DNA from: Nemophila menziesii
Taxonomy: Eukaryota; Streptophyta; Magnoliopsida; Boraginales; Hydrophyllaceae
Reading direction: 5' to 3'
Assembly (NCBI GenBank): GCA_029959085.1
Contig: JARWIR010000008.1
Span: 8,432,001-8,496,000 of the forward strand
DNA length: 64,000 bases
The position numbers and the translations under genes were made by a program. The notes under the pieces are model-generated. The model worked only from the letters and a program-made list of their open reading frames with translations, was not told where the DNA came from and searched no databases. Shown piece by piece: positions 1 through 11,129 of this stretch (position 1 is the first letter of the stretch; each line of letters opens with the position of its first letter).

Positions 1-1785
1 AACATAAAGTCCCATCGAACCTGGTCATATGCCTTTGCCATGTCTAATTTTACAACTGCCATGGCTTTGGGTTTTTCCTTTTCCGCTTCATGTATAAAGA
101 TATTTCATGGGCCACCAATATATTATCTTGAATCGCTCTGTATTTTATAAAGTTTGATTGCGTTGGTTATACTAATTCATCCATAAATTCTTGTAATCTG
201 TTTGCCAAAATCTCCGCATTGATTTTATATCCAATGTTAACACACGATATTGGCCTGTAATCCCCGACCCCTTCTTGTTTTTCCCCTTTTAGTATAAGTG
301 TTATCAAAGTGTCATTTAACTTATCGAGAGAGATATTGTTATTAAAGAAATCTTGAGCCATTTATTAAACATCAGATTGAATAATATCCGTAAATTCCTA
401 GTAAAATTTACCATTTAAAATATATGGACCTAATGTTTTAGACGGTGACATGTCAAAAACTGTTTTACGTACCTCTTCCAAAATGTTAGTGATTGTGTAA
501 GTTTATCATTCATGGCAGATGTGACTATCTGCTTTATATCGACGGTCGACTCCTCTATTTGTTCATTATTCAGTTCTTTAAATAAATTGATGTAGTAACT
601 TTGAAAACAAATTTGGACCTCTGATACTTCATCTTTCCAATTTCCATTACCATATTTAATCCTATGTATTCTATTAACATTTCTTCTATGGACTGTTGAC
701 AAATAAAAGAATTTAGTGTTTTTATCCTCATATTTTATCCATTCATGCCTCGCTCTATCATACCAATATTTTTCTTCATCTTCATAAGCCTTCTTAATTT
801 CTTTTTTTAATATCATCTGCTCTTACTATTTCCAGTCTGTATGAGGTTGGTTATCCAACATTATCAATTTATCATTTAATTATCTGATCCTATTTTCATT
901 ATTTTTTAACGTCCTTCGGCTCCATCTCTTTATTGATATGATAGCCTTTTTGAAACAAAATTAGGCAACGATTCTCCATAGCCTGGGTCACCCCACACAG
1001 TCTTGATGACCTCTCCACATTGTTCATTTTCCAACCACATTGTTTCAAATTTAAACTGTTTTTGTCACTGAGTCCTTGATTAGTCATATTGTAAAATTAG
1101 CGGACAATGATCTAACCCAATCGTCGGTGGAACAACTATTTGCGCGTTAGTGTATATGTTCATCCATTCATTGGAAGCAAACGCTCGATCGAGTTTGACC
1201 TTGACAAGATTATCACCTCCTCAGTTAGTCCAAGTAAAATAGCAACCATACGAGTAAATTTCCAATAAACCATTATTCCATATGAACATATTAAATTCCT
1301 GAATATATTTATTGTTCGGAGATGTATTACTAAATTTCTCAATCGTATTTAATATATCATTAAATTCACCTATTATTATCCAAGGTTTATTATTTTATTC
1401 TTATACCATATAGTAATTTCATCCCAAAGTTTTTATCTATATTCAAATTTATTCGGAGCGTGAATGCAAACTATATAATAGGGAAAACGGGTATGATTAA
1501 TAAGAAATATTACCAAGTAGTGACTAAACATAACGAATCTAACTTAATATCTGCTTGTAAAATTACCAAAATACCCCTAAAATGGTACGTAGGCCTAACG
1601 GGGTCCCCTAATAAAACTATTGACATATTTAAAGTTTTTTAAAACATCAAAAGAATCTGTAGAACATAACATAGTTTTACAAAATAGGCAATACCTGGTT
1701 TAAACCTTCCTATTACGGACTTGATACTGGAGACTATCAAGGGCACCCGTATACCCTGGTGGATTCAAACCAGCGTACTCATTGA
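1..1785 (-). pseudogene. LINE ORF2 relic (AP endonuclease, linker, RT N-part)
   Basis: In a working element this ORF would encode the endonuclease/reverse transcriptase that nicks the target and copies the RNA. Reading the minus strand from 1785 down, a start-like segment (about 1785-1730) aligns with the endonuclease start of the second LINE. The endonuclease motif IIGEFNDIL lies near 1400-1350, and the GLDHCPL-like end of the domain near 1110. The linker (816-430) contains YEDKNTKFFYLSTVHRR. RT motifs RPISCVNIGYKINAEILANR (about 265-195) and a DMAKAYDQV-like segment (about 45-20) follow. Stops and frameshifts separate every block, so it is not expressed as one protein. The RT catalytic FADD would lie off the window. 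Confidence 0.85.
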
Positions 1786-1790
1786 ACGTC
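1..1790 (-). mobile_element. L1-type LINE remnant, truncated by window start
   Basis: This is a decayed non-LTR retrotransposon on the minus strand. It runs from the endonuclease N-terminus near 1785 leftwards through the linker into the reverse transcriptase, and its 3' part lies outside the window. Its layout and wording match the second LINE at 46.6-51.2 kb, but the two are clearly diverged. No target site duplication or poly-A end is visible because the 3' end is missing. Confidence 0.85.
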
Positions 1791-2132
1791 CTCCGGAGTC
1801 TTGGGGGCTTACCCGGTGAAAATTATTTTTTTATCTTCACCCAATCGTCACCAACCTTCTTGTACGAGCAATTCCTGACTTGGCCCAAGTTGGCCCATTG
1901 CTCCATAGATCTCCCTTATCTAAATTGGCTCAAAGGTAAAACCTCATTGCACTACTTACCCAAGGTTTGACCCAAAACATAAATTCCCTGTTGTTTCCAA
2001 ATCTGGCCCAATTAGCCACTCCTTATTTCTTAACTGCTCTGGCACAGTCGGCCCAAATATAGCCCATAACCATATCACTGTTCACGTCCCTCTTCTCCCT
2101 CCCATTATTATTCCAGACCTCTTTCGTCCTTG
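1791..2132. other. No recognisable gene; possibly LINE ORF1 tail
   Basis: This is a gene-free stretch just upstream (minus-strand sense) of the LINE endonuclease. It contains repeated 'ttggccca'-like words. It may be the decayed end of LINE ORF1, but no zinc knuckle or other ORF1 motif can be read. Confidence 0.3.
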
Positions 2133-2156
2133 CCAATTCAATACCCGTATATAAAA
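2133..2156 (+). promoter_or_regulatory. Relic promoter (CCAAT and TATA) before RabE1-like start
   Basis: A CCAAT word (2133-2137) is followed by a good TATA box, TATATAAAA (2148-2156). The TATA box lies about 60 bases before the ATG of the RabE1-like fragment, a normal plant spacing. It probably is the original promoter of the broken gene downstream. This is inference from position only. Confidence 0.45.
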
Positions 2157-2214
2157 CCAAACACCTGCAAATGTTATCCTCCAAGTTAATCTGAGAAAAT
2201 ACATTTGAATAACA

Positions 2215-2250
2215 ATGGCTGCTCCACCCGCTAGAGCTCGAGCCGATTAA
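2215..2250 (+). pseudogene. RabE1 (Rab8-type) small GTPase, first-codon fragment
   Basis: The ATG at 2215 opens MAAPPARARAD and then hits TAA at 2248-2250. These eleven residues match the conserved N-terminus of plant RabE1 GTPases, which act in post-Golgi secretory traffic and normally continue at once into the Rab core with the GDSGVGKS P-loop. Nothing of the P-loop or the GTPase domain follows here. The downstream sequence is intron-like. I read this as the 5' end of a RabE1 gene left after a deletion. The match is short, so a chance identity is possible but unlikely, since the match begins at an ATG behind a TATA box. Confidence 0.6.
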
Positions 2251-3048
2251 CTAATATTTTAGTTGATTTGGTTGAAAGATTTGATTTTTTATGGTGTATT
2301 TAGGTGTTTTATATTATGGGGCGTTCTAGTTATCGATAAATTTAATTAATTATTTTCCTTTTTTATGTGTCTAATTAAATTTGTTATTTAAGATTGTATT
2401 TTTAATAATAATTACTTGTTACTACGAAAATAGTTTTATTTTCATAATATGAAGCTTTTTTTACCTTTTTGTTTTGCTATGTTTTCTAGTGCGTACTCAT
2501 GTGATGTTGATGAAAATGGAATCAGAGTGTCGTATGATAATAATTACTATACGGCAACATTCTTATAACCATTGCCTATTTTAACTCTTCCTCTATGACA
2601 ACCTTTGAACGAATATTCTTAGTTTCACAATGAATGATGATTAATCTTGAATTTATCTCTTACATATCATTCCTCTTGAATCTCTTGAAACTCCTCATCC
2701 TCCCCTCTTCTACCCGCTTATTTCTTCCAATACTCTACCAGCTTCTTCAAACGTGCTATTTTCTTTGACCAAATATTTTTTACGCGACTTATTTACAAAC
2801 AATTGAACTCTCGAAGCATACATATTTAAGCAACTCCAAATTATCAGATCATAACTTTACATACATTTACAACTATTTACATCTATAACTTATGTCAGAG
2901 AATTATAAGTCTCGTCCAAGTTTGATTCAACCTGAGATATGTTCACGAAAATGAGTGTTTTCACGTTACCACCTAGATAATCAATCATTAACATGGCGAG
3001 TTTATGATTTCTATAAAGGTATCTTGACCATTAGATTCTCAACTAAAC
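2251..3048. other. AT-rich intron-like and intergenic DNA, left flank of copia
   Basis: No coding sequence is seen. The block at about 2257-2340 (tgaaagatttgatttttt, atttaggtgtttta) resembles the repeated intron segment at 60.1-60.6 kb, so this is probably former intron sequence of the RabE1-like gene. The remainder to 3048 is AT-rich without recognisable signals. It ends at the copia 5' LTR. Confidence 0.4.
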
Positions 3049-3501
3049 TGTTAAAATTAATGTTTTTTTATCTAGAAATTTAGATAAATTATTGGATTAG
3101 TCTAAGTTTCTCTAGATAATTCTAGAGTTAATTAGTAGTCTGAAGATATAGAGATTTCTAGAAATATTAAAAAAACATATTAGAAAATAATACTAGAAGA
3201 ATCTAGTGAAAATGCACCGCCATACTCACTAGTATAAATAGGCCATGAAGTGTATTTGTAGGATTCATTCAAGAGTCCACTAAAAACCTTGTACGTTTTA
3301 CTTCTTTAATAAAAGTTCTTCTATTTAAAAACAACTTTACTCCTTTAACAAAAGTCCTCCCATTTAAAAACAATCTTCCGTCAACTTTTTATTAAAAATC
3401 ATTCCTATTTTCTATTAAACAATTCCTTTTATTTTCTTCCAATATAAAAGTCTTTATTAAATTCATTTCTATTTTTTTCCTTCTTTAATTAAAAACCAAC
3501 A
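3049..3501 (+). repeat. Copia 5' LTR
   Basis: 453 bp, starting TGTTAAAATTAATG and ending ACCAACA. The promoter TATA box is TATAAATA at 3233-3240. It matches the 3' LTR from 37815 along its whole length once the 693-bp foldback element and its duplicated 9-bp target are removed. Confidence 0.95.
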
Positions 3502-3503
3502 AG

Positions 3504-3515
3504 TGGTATCAGAGC
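3504..3515 (+). promoter_or_regulatory. Copia primer binding site, initiator tRNA-Met
   Basis: TGGTATCAGAGC lies two bases after the LTR end. It is complementary to the 3' end of plant initiator tRNA-Met, the usual minus-strand primer for Ty1-copia elements. Confidence 0.92.
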
Positions 3516-3565
3516 CACGTTCGATTATCAACTAGGCGATAATTAGCTTCCGCAAAAATACTCTC

Positions 3566-6406
3566 ATGGCCGCTCTACTAAGCAATACCCAAATTCCAAT
3601 CCCGATTTTTTCGGGAGAAAAATACGACTATTGGGCAATCAAGATGAGGACATACTTCATGTCCCAGAGTTTATGGGATATTTTTGACAAGGGATATACT
3701 GTTCCCGAAAATACGTCAATTATATCTGCAGCGGAGAAAGAAAAATTAACTAAGGATATGGAGAAAGATAATCTGGCGCTTTACAGCATACAAATGGCTA
3801 TGGCAGAGTCTTTGTTCCCAAGGATTAGCGGTGCTACTACGACGAAGCAAGCTTGGGATACTTTAAAAGAGGAGTTTCAAGGAAACGTAAAGGTGCGTAA
3901 TATTAAACTTCAAACTCTAAGAAGGGAATTAGAAAATATGAAAATGAAAGAATCTGAGACCATAAAAAATTACTACACTAAATTACGAGAAATAGTTAAT
4001 CAGTTAAGAGCCTATGGAGATGATATAACCGATAAAAGGGTCGTAGAAAAAATATTAATTACTCTTCCAGCTAAATACGATCCGATAGTAACTAATACTG
4101 AAGAAACTAAGGATATAGCCACTCTGTCAGTAACAGAGTTGGTAGGCTCTCTAGAAGCTTACGAGAAAAGATTAAGTATGCGTGAAAATGAATCCATGGA
4201 AAACGCATTTCAGTCTAAACTTAATATAAGGTCTCAAAATTCTAAAAATGAGGGGAGAAAATTTGGAGAAAATTCTAAAAATAGAGAAAATGGTGAATCT
4301 AATCAAAGATCAAGAAAATATTCACCATGTCGCATCTGTAAGAAAACTAACCATCTTGAAAAAGATTGTTGGTTTCGTGGAAAACCGCAATGCAAGAGTT
4401 GCGAAAAATTTGGCCACCTGGAGAAAGATTGTCGGTCCAAACAAAAGCCCCAGGCTAACTTCTCCGAAGAAAATAAAAACAAAGACAACCTATTCTACGC
4501 ATGTCACACCGCTTCAGAAGTTAAAAACGACACCTGGTATATTGATAGCGGCTGCAGCAACCACATGACCGGTGACGAAAAAAATCTTTCGAGACATAGA
4601 CAAATCGGTCAAATCTCAAGTCAAGCTTGGAAATGGAGATCTAGTGAAGGTCGAAGGCAAAGGTACAATCACGGTCAACACGCAAAAAGGTACGCGACTA
4701 ATCCATGATGTACCGTTGGTCCCCAAACTAGATACGAATCTATTAAGTGTGGGTCAAATGATGGAAAGAGGATATAAACTCTTATTTAAAGATGACTCGT
4801 GCACGATATATGATAATAAAAATAAAAATCAAGAAATAGCTGTAGTAAAAATGCAGCAACAAAGAAATTTTCCGATCCAATGAAAGTACGTTGAAACATC
4901 CATGAAAGCTCAAGAAGACCAATCATGGCTATGGCACCGGAGGTTCGGACACTTCAACTTTCATGGGTTAAAGATTCTCCATCAGAAGAATATGATGAAA
5001 AATCTACCAGTCATCCAAGTGAATAACGACGTGTGCGAGAGATGCCTAGAAGAAAACAACACAAAAAATCATTCCCTTCGGGCAAAGCATGGAGAGCCAA
5101 ACACGCGTTAGAGCTGATACATACAGACGTATGCGGACCAATGAGGACTCCAACATTTGAAAATAACAGGTATTTTATCCTTTTCATTGATGACTATACT
5201 AGAATGAGTTGGGTCTACTTCATGCGAGAAAAGTCAGAAGTATTCAATATCTTCAAGAAATTCAAAAATCTTGTCGAAAATCAAAGTGGTCGACGAATTA
5301 AAGTCATTCGAAGTGATCGAGGAAAGGAGTATACCTCAAAGGAGTTCAACAAATTTTGTGACGATGAAGGAGTCAAACACCAACTAACTGTCAGCTACGC
5401 TCCAGAACAGAATGGTGTGTCAGAAAGGAAGAATAGAACAGTCATGGAGATGGCAAGTACTATGCTAGCAGAGAAAGGAATGCCAAAGGAATTCTGGGCA
5501 GAAGCAGTATACACTGCAGTCTACCTTCTCAACAGACTCCCAACAAAGGCCGTACAAAATAAAACTCCAATTGAAGCATGGAGTGGAAGAAAGCCGTCAG
5601 CACAACATCTCAGAGTCTTCGGAAGCATCTGCTATGTGCATATCCCGAAAGAAAAACGTCACAAACTTGAAGAGAAGACAGAAAAAGGAATATTCCTCGG
5701 CTATAGCTCAGAATCAAAAGGCTATAGAATCTATAATATTAAAACAAAGAAACTTATTGTCAGCCGTGATATCGAGTTCGACGAAAATTCAAAATGGAAT
5801 TGGGATGAAGGAAAGGTGGAACAACAAACTATAATGGTACCAAGGGTGCGCAACATGGATAATACCATAGAAGAGGGTCCACAGAATACTCAAGAACCTA
5901 TATCACCAAGAACTCCAAGATCATCTTCATCTTCATCCAGTGATGATGAGTCATCTCCAGAAACACCAGGCAAGACAAGGTCACTTAGAGACATATATCA
6001 AACATGTAACTTTGTGACTTTGGAACCCGAAAGTTTTGAAGCTGCATCAAAACAAATAGAATGGGTAAATGCAATAGAGGAAGAGATCAAAATGATCGAG
6101 AAAAACAAAACATGGGAGTTGGTAGATCGACCAACCAACAAAGAAGTCATCAAAGTCAAGTGGGTCTACAAGACGAAGCTCAACCCAGATGGCTCAATCC
6201 AAAAACATAAAGCAAGACTGGTTGCTAAAGGTTATTCACAACTACCAGGTATTGATTATAACGAGACATTTGCTCCAGTTGCACGCTTAGACACTATAAG
6301 AGCACTTATTGCATTAGCTGCTCAAAAGAAATGGAAAATCTATCAACTAGATGTAAAGTCAGCGTTTCTCAATGGCTATCTAGAAGAAGAAATATATGTC
6401 GAGCAA
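3566..6406 (+). pseudogene. gag-pol: Copia gag-pol, 5' part (gag, protease, integrase, RT start)
   Basis: The ATG at 3566 opens the capsid part (FSGEKYDYWAIKM, UBN2-like gag). Two CCHC zinc knuckles follow at about 4328-4435 (CRICKKTNHLEKDC and CKSCEKFGHLEKDC), then the protease site WYIDSGCSNHMTG near 4535. The frame is lost near 4572, continues in another frame to a stop at 4883, then carries the pre-integrase WLWHRRFGH, and shifts again near 5080. The integrase core is intact from about 5110, with HTDVCGP, RSDRGKEY and PEQNGVSERKNRT giving the D, D and E. The RT opening motifs (KWVYKTKLNPDGSI, ARLVAKGYSQ, YQLDVKSAFLNG) end at 6406, where element A is inserted. At least two frameshifts plus the insertion make it non-functional. 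Confidence 0.93.
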
Positions 6407-7918
6407 TGATGTCTCCTCATTTGTGATAGATTAATGTTAGGATGAGACATCATTTTAAGTGATTTAGAAGTCAATAATGTCGATTTTCTTGAGTTTTAGT
6501 GCACTTTCCTATTTTGTGTCTTGATTTGTAGAAATAATGTTTTTAGAGCATATTGGGTTTAATTGTTTATTTAGTGTGTAGCTTTAAAGATAATTATGGA
6601 GCTTAATTAGAGTCCAAGTCAAAGACAACAACTTATGGAAAGAGATTTGCATGGTAATTGGAGATAAGGAAAGAATTGCTAAAAAGATGGAAAAGGAAAA
6701 GCTGCCTAAATCTGGGATTTTGCAAAGATAGGCGTTTTTACCTAAGAAAGAGGCCGATTTTGGTGAATTACTTATAAAGGGCCTAGATAATTCTGTTGCG
6801 ATTCTTTTGGTATCTTGTGGAGCAAAATCGGACCAATAACGAAGAAGATACACTCAAAACAACGCAGCAGTGTTTATCTTTATTTCCATACGAATTTGAG
6901 TTGGGCTAGGAGTCCATTACCTTAACTCTTCCTCAAGAAAACGAATTAGGTCTTCTAAACACCTATAAATACACCCTTATATCACTTGTAAATCATCCTT
7001 GCCTCATAGTAATTAGTTCTTAAGGTTTTATTCTTCCAGTTTATTGTAGAGAGCAAGATGATGTCTTTTATTATTTCTTTTAGTTTATTTCCTTCAGGTA
7101 TGAACTAAACTTCCCATAGCTTGGGTTTTGCATAATGTATTATCTATGAATTCTAATTCTTCTATCTAAGTTTCTTTGGGAATTATATGTTTTAATTTGA
7201 TATTAGTTTCTTACTTTATATTTGTTTATGTGCTTTGATTTAATGTCTTTCCTAGAATTGATCACTTTAGGATTGTTTTAAGAGTAGTTAGATGGTCTCC
7301 TTGACAGGGTGTTTAACTATTGAACCACCACATAATGTCTAGTGTCGATAGCAGTTCTGACAAAACATACTTCTAACTAGATAGTCATTAGGGTTTGTTT
7401 TAACCACCGTATCACCAAGATTGCAGTATTTGCTTAGGGCCTTAGTGGCGTTTGATAACCCTATTTGAAATCACTTCTTGGTTGTGACGTAGCCCCCTTA
7501 GTCGCTCTCAAGGTCTAAGCTTGGGGAATTTAGAATCCTGACTAAGTATTACCAAGAGCTAATATTCTCCTTTATGAACTAGATTTATAGATAGAATTAG
7601 AAGGATTAGTGCATACCAGCAAAACCTAAGCTATACTTCTCATATTCTTAATCTTTTACTTTATTGTCTTTATTTTCCTTAGTTTAATTGTTAATCTCGA
7701 AATTATTTGCTTTATTTTCTGTCTTCTAGTTATTTACTTTTACTCGTTATCTGTTCCTACGCGATTAACACACTTAAGTCCCTGAGAACGAACTCTACTT
7801 ATCATTAAAACTTGCATACGTCCTATAATACTTGCAGTACTGTGCCTGTCTAGGGTGAGAGTGCATATTTTTCCATACTTAAATTGATCTTATTTTTATC
7901 ACACCCTAGGCGACACCA
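6407..7918 (+). repeat. Element A 5' LTR
   Basis: 1512 bp, from TGATGTCTCC to GGCGACACCA. It opens with an inverted repeat (TGATGTCTC 6407-6415 with GAGACATCA 6444-6452). The TATA box CTATAAATA lies at 6963-6971. The same family appears in the 3' LTR, in both LTRs of element C and in the solo LTR at 54137. Confidence 0.95.
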
Positions 7919-7924
7919 AGTTTT

Positions 7925-7942
7925 TGGCGCCGCTGCCGGGGA
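7925..7942 (+). promoter_or_regulatory. Element A primer binding site (tRNA-Asp type)
   Basis: TGGCGCCGCTGCCGGGGA lies six bases after the LTR. It fits the 3' end of plant tRNA-Asp with one mismatch, the standard primer of Athila/Tat elements. Confidence 0.85.
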
Positions 7943-8079
7943 CTTGTGTCTCGTTAGCGTGTGGGTTATCTATTTCGAGTTTTAGTTTTTAATTAGTTTT
8001 TACTTTTCAGTTTTTAGTTTAGTTTTTATTTTTCCAGATTTACGCTTGTGGTTTGCTTTAGTCTTTTTCAGGTTTCACA

Positions 8080-10920
8080 GTGTTTAATTCTTGGCCTCCT
8101 TTATCGGAGCCTGAGAGGAGCTTCAGACCTTACAACAAACGAGTTCGTGAGGAAAGAGCCTTGAGAAGAGTTATGGCAACCCCACCAGTAGGAGGAAAGC
8201 AATTACCAGGAGGAGATCCACCACTTGGACCACCTCTTGGTCAACAAGAGCCACAACTCGGTGGACTAGAAGGACAACAATTACCAGCAGGAGTAGGTAA
8301 TGTGCAAAACAACCTTAATAATCAACAGAACCGAGTTGAACAAGATCTACCTGGCCTTAATATACCATTCCATGTTCAACCCATCGGTTACCGCCCTCCT
8401 GAGATTCCGAATATCAAATTTAGACCCGATCCGGGTATGCTCAGTCAATTTCAAAGTTTCGGACTCTATACTGGTACAGCTATTCAAGATCCGGTAAAAG
8501 CGATTCAGAAGTTCATGCAGATTTGTGATGCCTACATTACTCCTGGCATTACACGCGAGCAACTGTATTGTCATATGTTTTCGTTTTTCTTGACCGGAAG
8601 AGCTAGCGATTGGCTAGAGAGACAACCACATGGAACCATTCACTCTTGGAGAGAACTTCAAGCCGCATTCTTTAACCGATTTTATCCGAAGAGCATGAGA
8701 CTTAAAGATCAAGCCGAGCTTGCGAGATTTTGCCAAGAAGATGGAGAAACAGTGGGAGAAGCATGGACAAGGTTTCAACAAAAGTTAATTAGATGTCCAC
8801 TCCATGGTTATACACCTGCTCTACAACTTGCTATGTTTTATGAATGTCTTAATGATAAAGGGAGAGAGAAGGTGGATAACATCCGAAAGGGTAATTTTGT
8901 GTCCATGAATCACAATGAAGCTTCCGAGGTGTTAGAAAACATTATGGAACAAGAAAGAAGTTGGCCTACAACGCGAGCTTCTGTAGCAAAGGCCCGAGGA
9001 ACGCTTCGTTTAGATGCAGAAACTGCGAACTCAGCTCAAATATCCTCATTAGAAAATCAAATCAAGGAGCTGAGAATCGCGATGGAGAAGAATTTAGCCG
9101 CTACAAAGGTAGTACAAGAAGCACAAGGTTGTCAACAATGTGGAGTGAACGATCATGTATGGGAAGAGTGCGAAACAAATCCGCAATCTGTTTACTTTAT
9201 ATCCAACCGATGGGGCAATCGCAACCATCCGGGAATGCAGTATTCAAATCCACAAGGGGCCGCTGATCCTGGTCAATATCAACCGCGTCCCCAGAACAAC
9301 TCTTACCAACAGAGAGGTCAGTACCAAAATCAATATCAAAATAGACCTGCTCCTCCACAACAACCTGCTCAAGATGCCTATACCGATTCATTAGAGCAGA
9401 AAGCTTTACCTCAGTATCCGCAAGAAGGATCTATGGACAATACACAGATAGTACAAGCTCTAGACCGGTTGAACACAACTCTTAATGCTCAAGACGAGAA
9501 GGTTAGAGCACACGATGCCATACTTCAAATGCTAACTACTCAAGTGACACAGTTAAACAAAGTGTTAACAAGTGTTGTAGAACAAAAGGAAGTAAAGGCA
9601 ATCGAAGGAGGTGAAGACAAGGATGAGTTCGAAGCTTGCAAGGCCATGTGTCTTGAGATTGAAGAAGCGAAAGAGGAAGCACCACATGCTGCCATTAGTG
9701 CCGTGGAAGTTCCCAGTATTGAAGAAGAACCAACCGAGTCTAGCCCCGTGGAATCTGACTATTCTGAAGTCTATGATCAAGAGAAAGACGAGTTCTTGGA
9801 GTTACTGAGGAAAGTGCAAGAGGAGATTCGATCGGTAGTGGAATACGCAGCTGAGTTGGCTAAAGAGAAAGAGGAAGAAGCCTCAAGGGAGGAATCGAGA
9901 GATGAAGTGGCACCTGCTGTGCTAGAAGAGAGAGAAGAAGAAAAGGTGGAATCGCCACCTGTTGTTCAACCAGTGTCATCAACTATTCCTGATACAAATC
10001 CTAAAGATGATACTGTTCTCAAGACATTTGTAGAGGCGTACCAACCTGAAAATATGAACGCCCAAATGCTTGAGATTGCGAAGAGAGGACTTACACCGCA
10101 ACAAGTTTATACGCAAATTATTCCTGAGAAAGAGGCGATTGTAGAGATCCCAAGAGAGAACCTGAGGGTTTCAAGAAGAAGTGAGAAAGAACTGCCAACC
10201 AAGCTTAAAGATCCGGGAAGTTTCAACCTTCCTATTCAATTACATGGTATGCTCAAGGTGAAAGCTATGTACGATGTGGGTTCTGGTGTGAATCTTATGC
10301 CTAAGTCCGTGTTCGAAAGACTTGGACTTCAGAAATCAGAGAAGACTCCAGTGAAGTTGCAGTTTGCTGACAACTCAGTGAAGAGGACATGGGGAACAGT
10401 GAAGGACGTCTTAGTCCGAGCAGGTAATATCGCCATCCCTACTGACTTTGTTATTCTTGAGTTTGATGCAGATAAGCAGGTTCCAATCATACTTGGACGG
10501 CCCTTCATGGCCACAAGTCAAAGTATGATCAACTTCCAAGATGGGACCATCACCCTTCATGCAAAGAATGTATCTGAGACCTTCTATGTCTTGGGTAAGA
10601 AACCAAGGAAGTTGGATCCCACCGTGCCTATCATACACAGCCTTTCACATCACAAAGTCCCTCCTGAGGAGATCCACCTAAAACCTGTGGATACTGAGCC
10701 AAACATTGAGTTTGGGGTTGGCCATGAAGTCCTGTGGAAAGCCCACAAACGCGAGAACAGGCCACGAAGTTTCAAAGACTCGTGGATGGGACCATTCATT
10801 ATCACTAAGGTTGTTTCAGCCAAGGTGATAGAAATTCGCCCCAAAACCGGGGTCAAGCGCAGATTAGTTGACGTTCATAGCCTTACTCGTTGTTGGGGAG
10901 GCTATATTCGCAAATCGTGA
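8080..10920 (+). CDS. gag: Element A gag-protease fused to an integrase C-terminal tail
   Basis: An open frame of 946 codons; the first ATG is at 8173 and the frame is already open upstream, where element B has its start, so the original start may be lost. The retrotransposon gag domain (about residues 165-275) shows ASDWLERQPHGTIHSWRELQ. A CCHC knuckle CQQCGVNDHVWEEC follows near 352-365, then a glutamate-rich stretch (about 510-660). The protease resembles B's but reads YDVGSGVNLMPKS near 731 where B has DLGAS, and ends with VPIILGRPF. At about residue 880 the text jumps to GHEVLWKAHKRENRP and WMGPFIITKV, which aligns with the last part of B's integrase. RT, RNase H and the integrase core are absent without a frame break. 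The long open frame suggests a selected or recently formed deletion derivative that supplies Gag only. Confidence 0.88.
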   Translation: MFNSWPPLSEPERSFRPYNKRVREERALRRVMATPPVGGKQLPGGDPPLGPPLGQQEPQLGGLEGQQLPAGVGNVQNNLNNQQNRVEQDLPGLNIPFHVQPIGYRPPEIPNIKFRPDPGMLSQFQSFGLYTGTAIQDPVKAIQKFMQICDAYITPGITREQLYCHMFSFFLTGRASDWLERQPHGTIHSWRELQAAFFNRFYPKSMRLKDQAELARFCQEDGETVGEAWTRFQQKLIRCPLHGYTPALQLAMFYECLNDKGREKVDNIRKGNFVSMNHNEASEVLENIMEQERSWPTTRASVAKARGTLRLDAETANSAQISSLENQIKELRIAMEKNLAATKVVQEAQGCQQCGVNDHVWEECETNPQSVYFISNRWGNRNHPGMQYSNPQGAADPGQYQPRPQNNSYQQRGQYQNQYQNRPAPPQQPAQDAYTDSLEQKALPQYPQEGSMDNTQIVQALDRLNTTLNAQDEKVRAHDAILQMLTTQVTQLNKVLTSVVEQKEVKAIEGGEDKDEFEACKAMCLEIEEAKEEAPHAAISAVEVPSIEEEPTESSPVESDYSEVYDQEKDEFLELLRKVQEEIRSVVEYAAELAKEKEEEASREESRDEVAPAVLEEREEEKVESPPVVQPVSSTIPDTNPKDDTVLKTFVEAYQPENMNAQMLEIAKRGLTPQQVYTQIIPEKEAIVEIPRENLRVSRRSEKELPTKLKDPGSFNLPIQLHGMLKVKAMYDVGSGVNLMPKSVFERLGLQKSEKTPVKLQFADNSVKRTWGTVKDVLVRAGNIAIPTDFVILEFDADKQVPIILGRPFMATSQSMINFQDGTITLHAKNVSETFYVLGKKPRKLDPTVPIIHSLSHHKVPPEEIHLKPVDTEPNIEFGVGHEVLWKAHKRENRPRSFKDSWMGPFIITKVVSAKVIEIRPKTGVKRRLVDVHSLTRCWGGYIRKS

Positions 10921-11129
10921 CAGAGGTAACACGTCTAACTTTGAAAGACGTAAAACAAAAGTGATGTACGGGAGACAACCCGTAGTTTTTTTTATGTTTT
11001 CATGTCTTTTACGTTTTTAGTTAATTTTATTTTAGTTGTTTTCAGCTGATAATGCATATTTGAGGAAGGTATTAGTGTTTTTGGTGTGTAGGAATCGGAG
11101 AAATCGAGTTAAGGAACGCGAGAAAATTT
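10921..11129 (+). other. Element A spacer after gag
   Basis: Non-coding spacer with an inverted motif (cgtctaactttgaaagacg) that recurs beside the gag end of element C at about 30550-30600. It supports common descent of A and C. Confidence 0.5.

Noticed and set aside
7925..7942. tRNA gene fragment
   Set aside because: Only the 18-base primer complement is present, with no cloverleaf around it.
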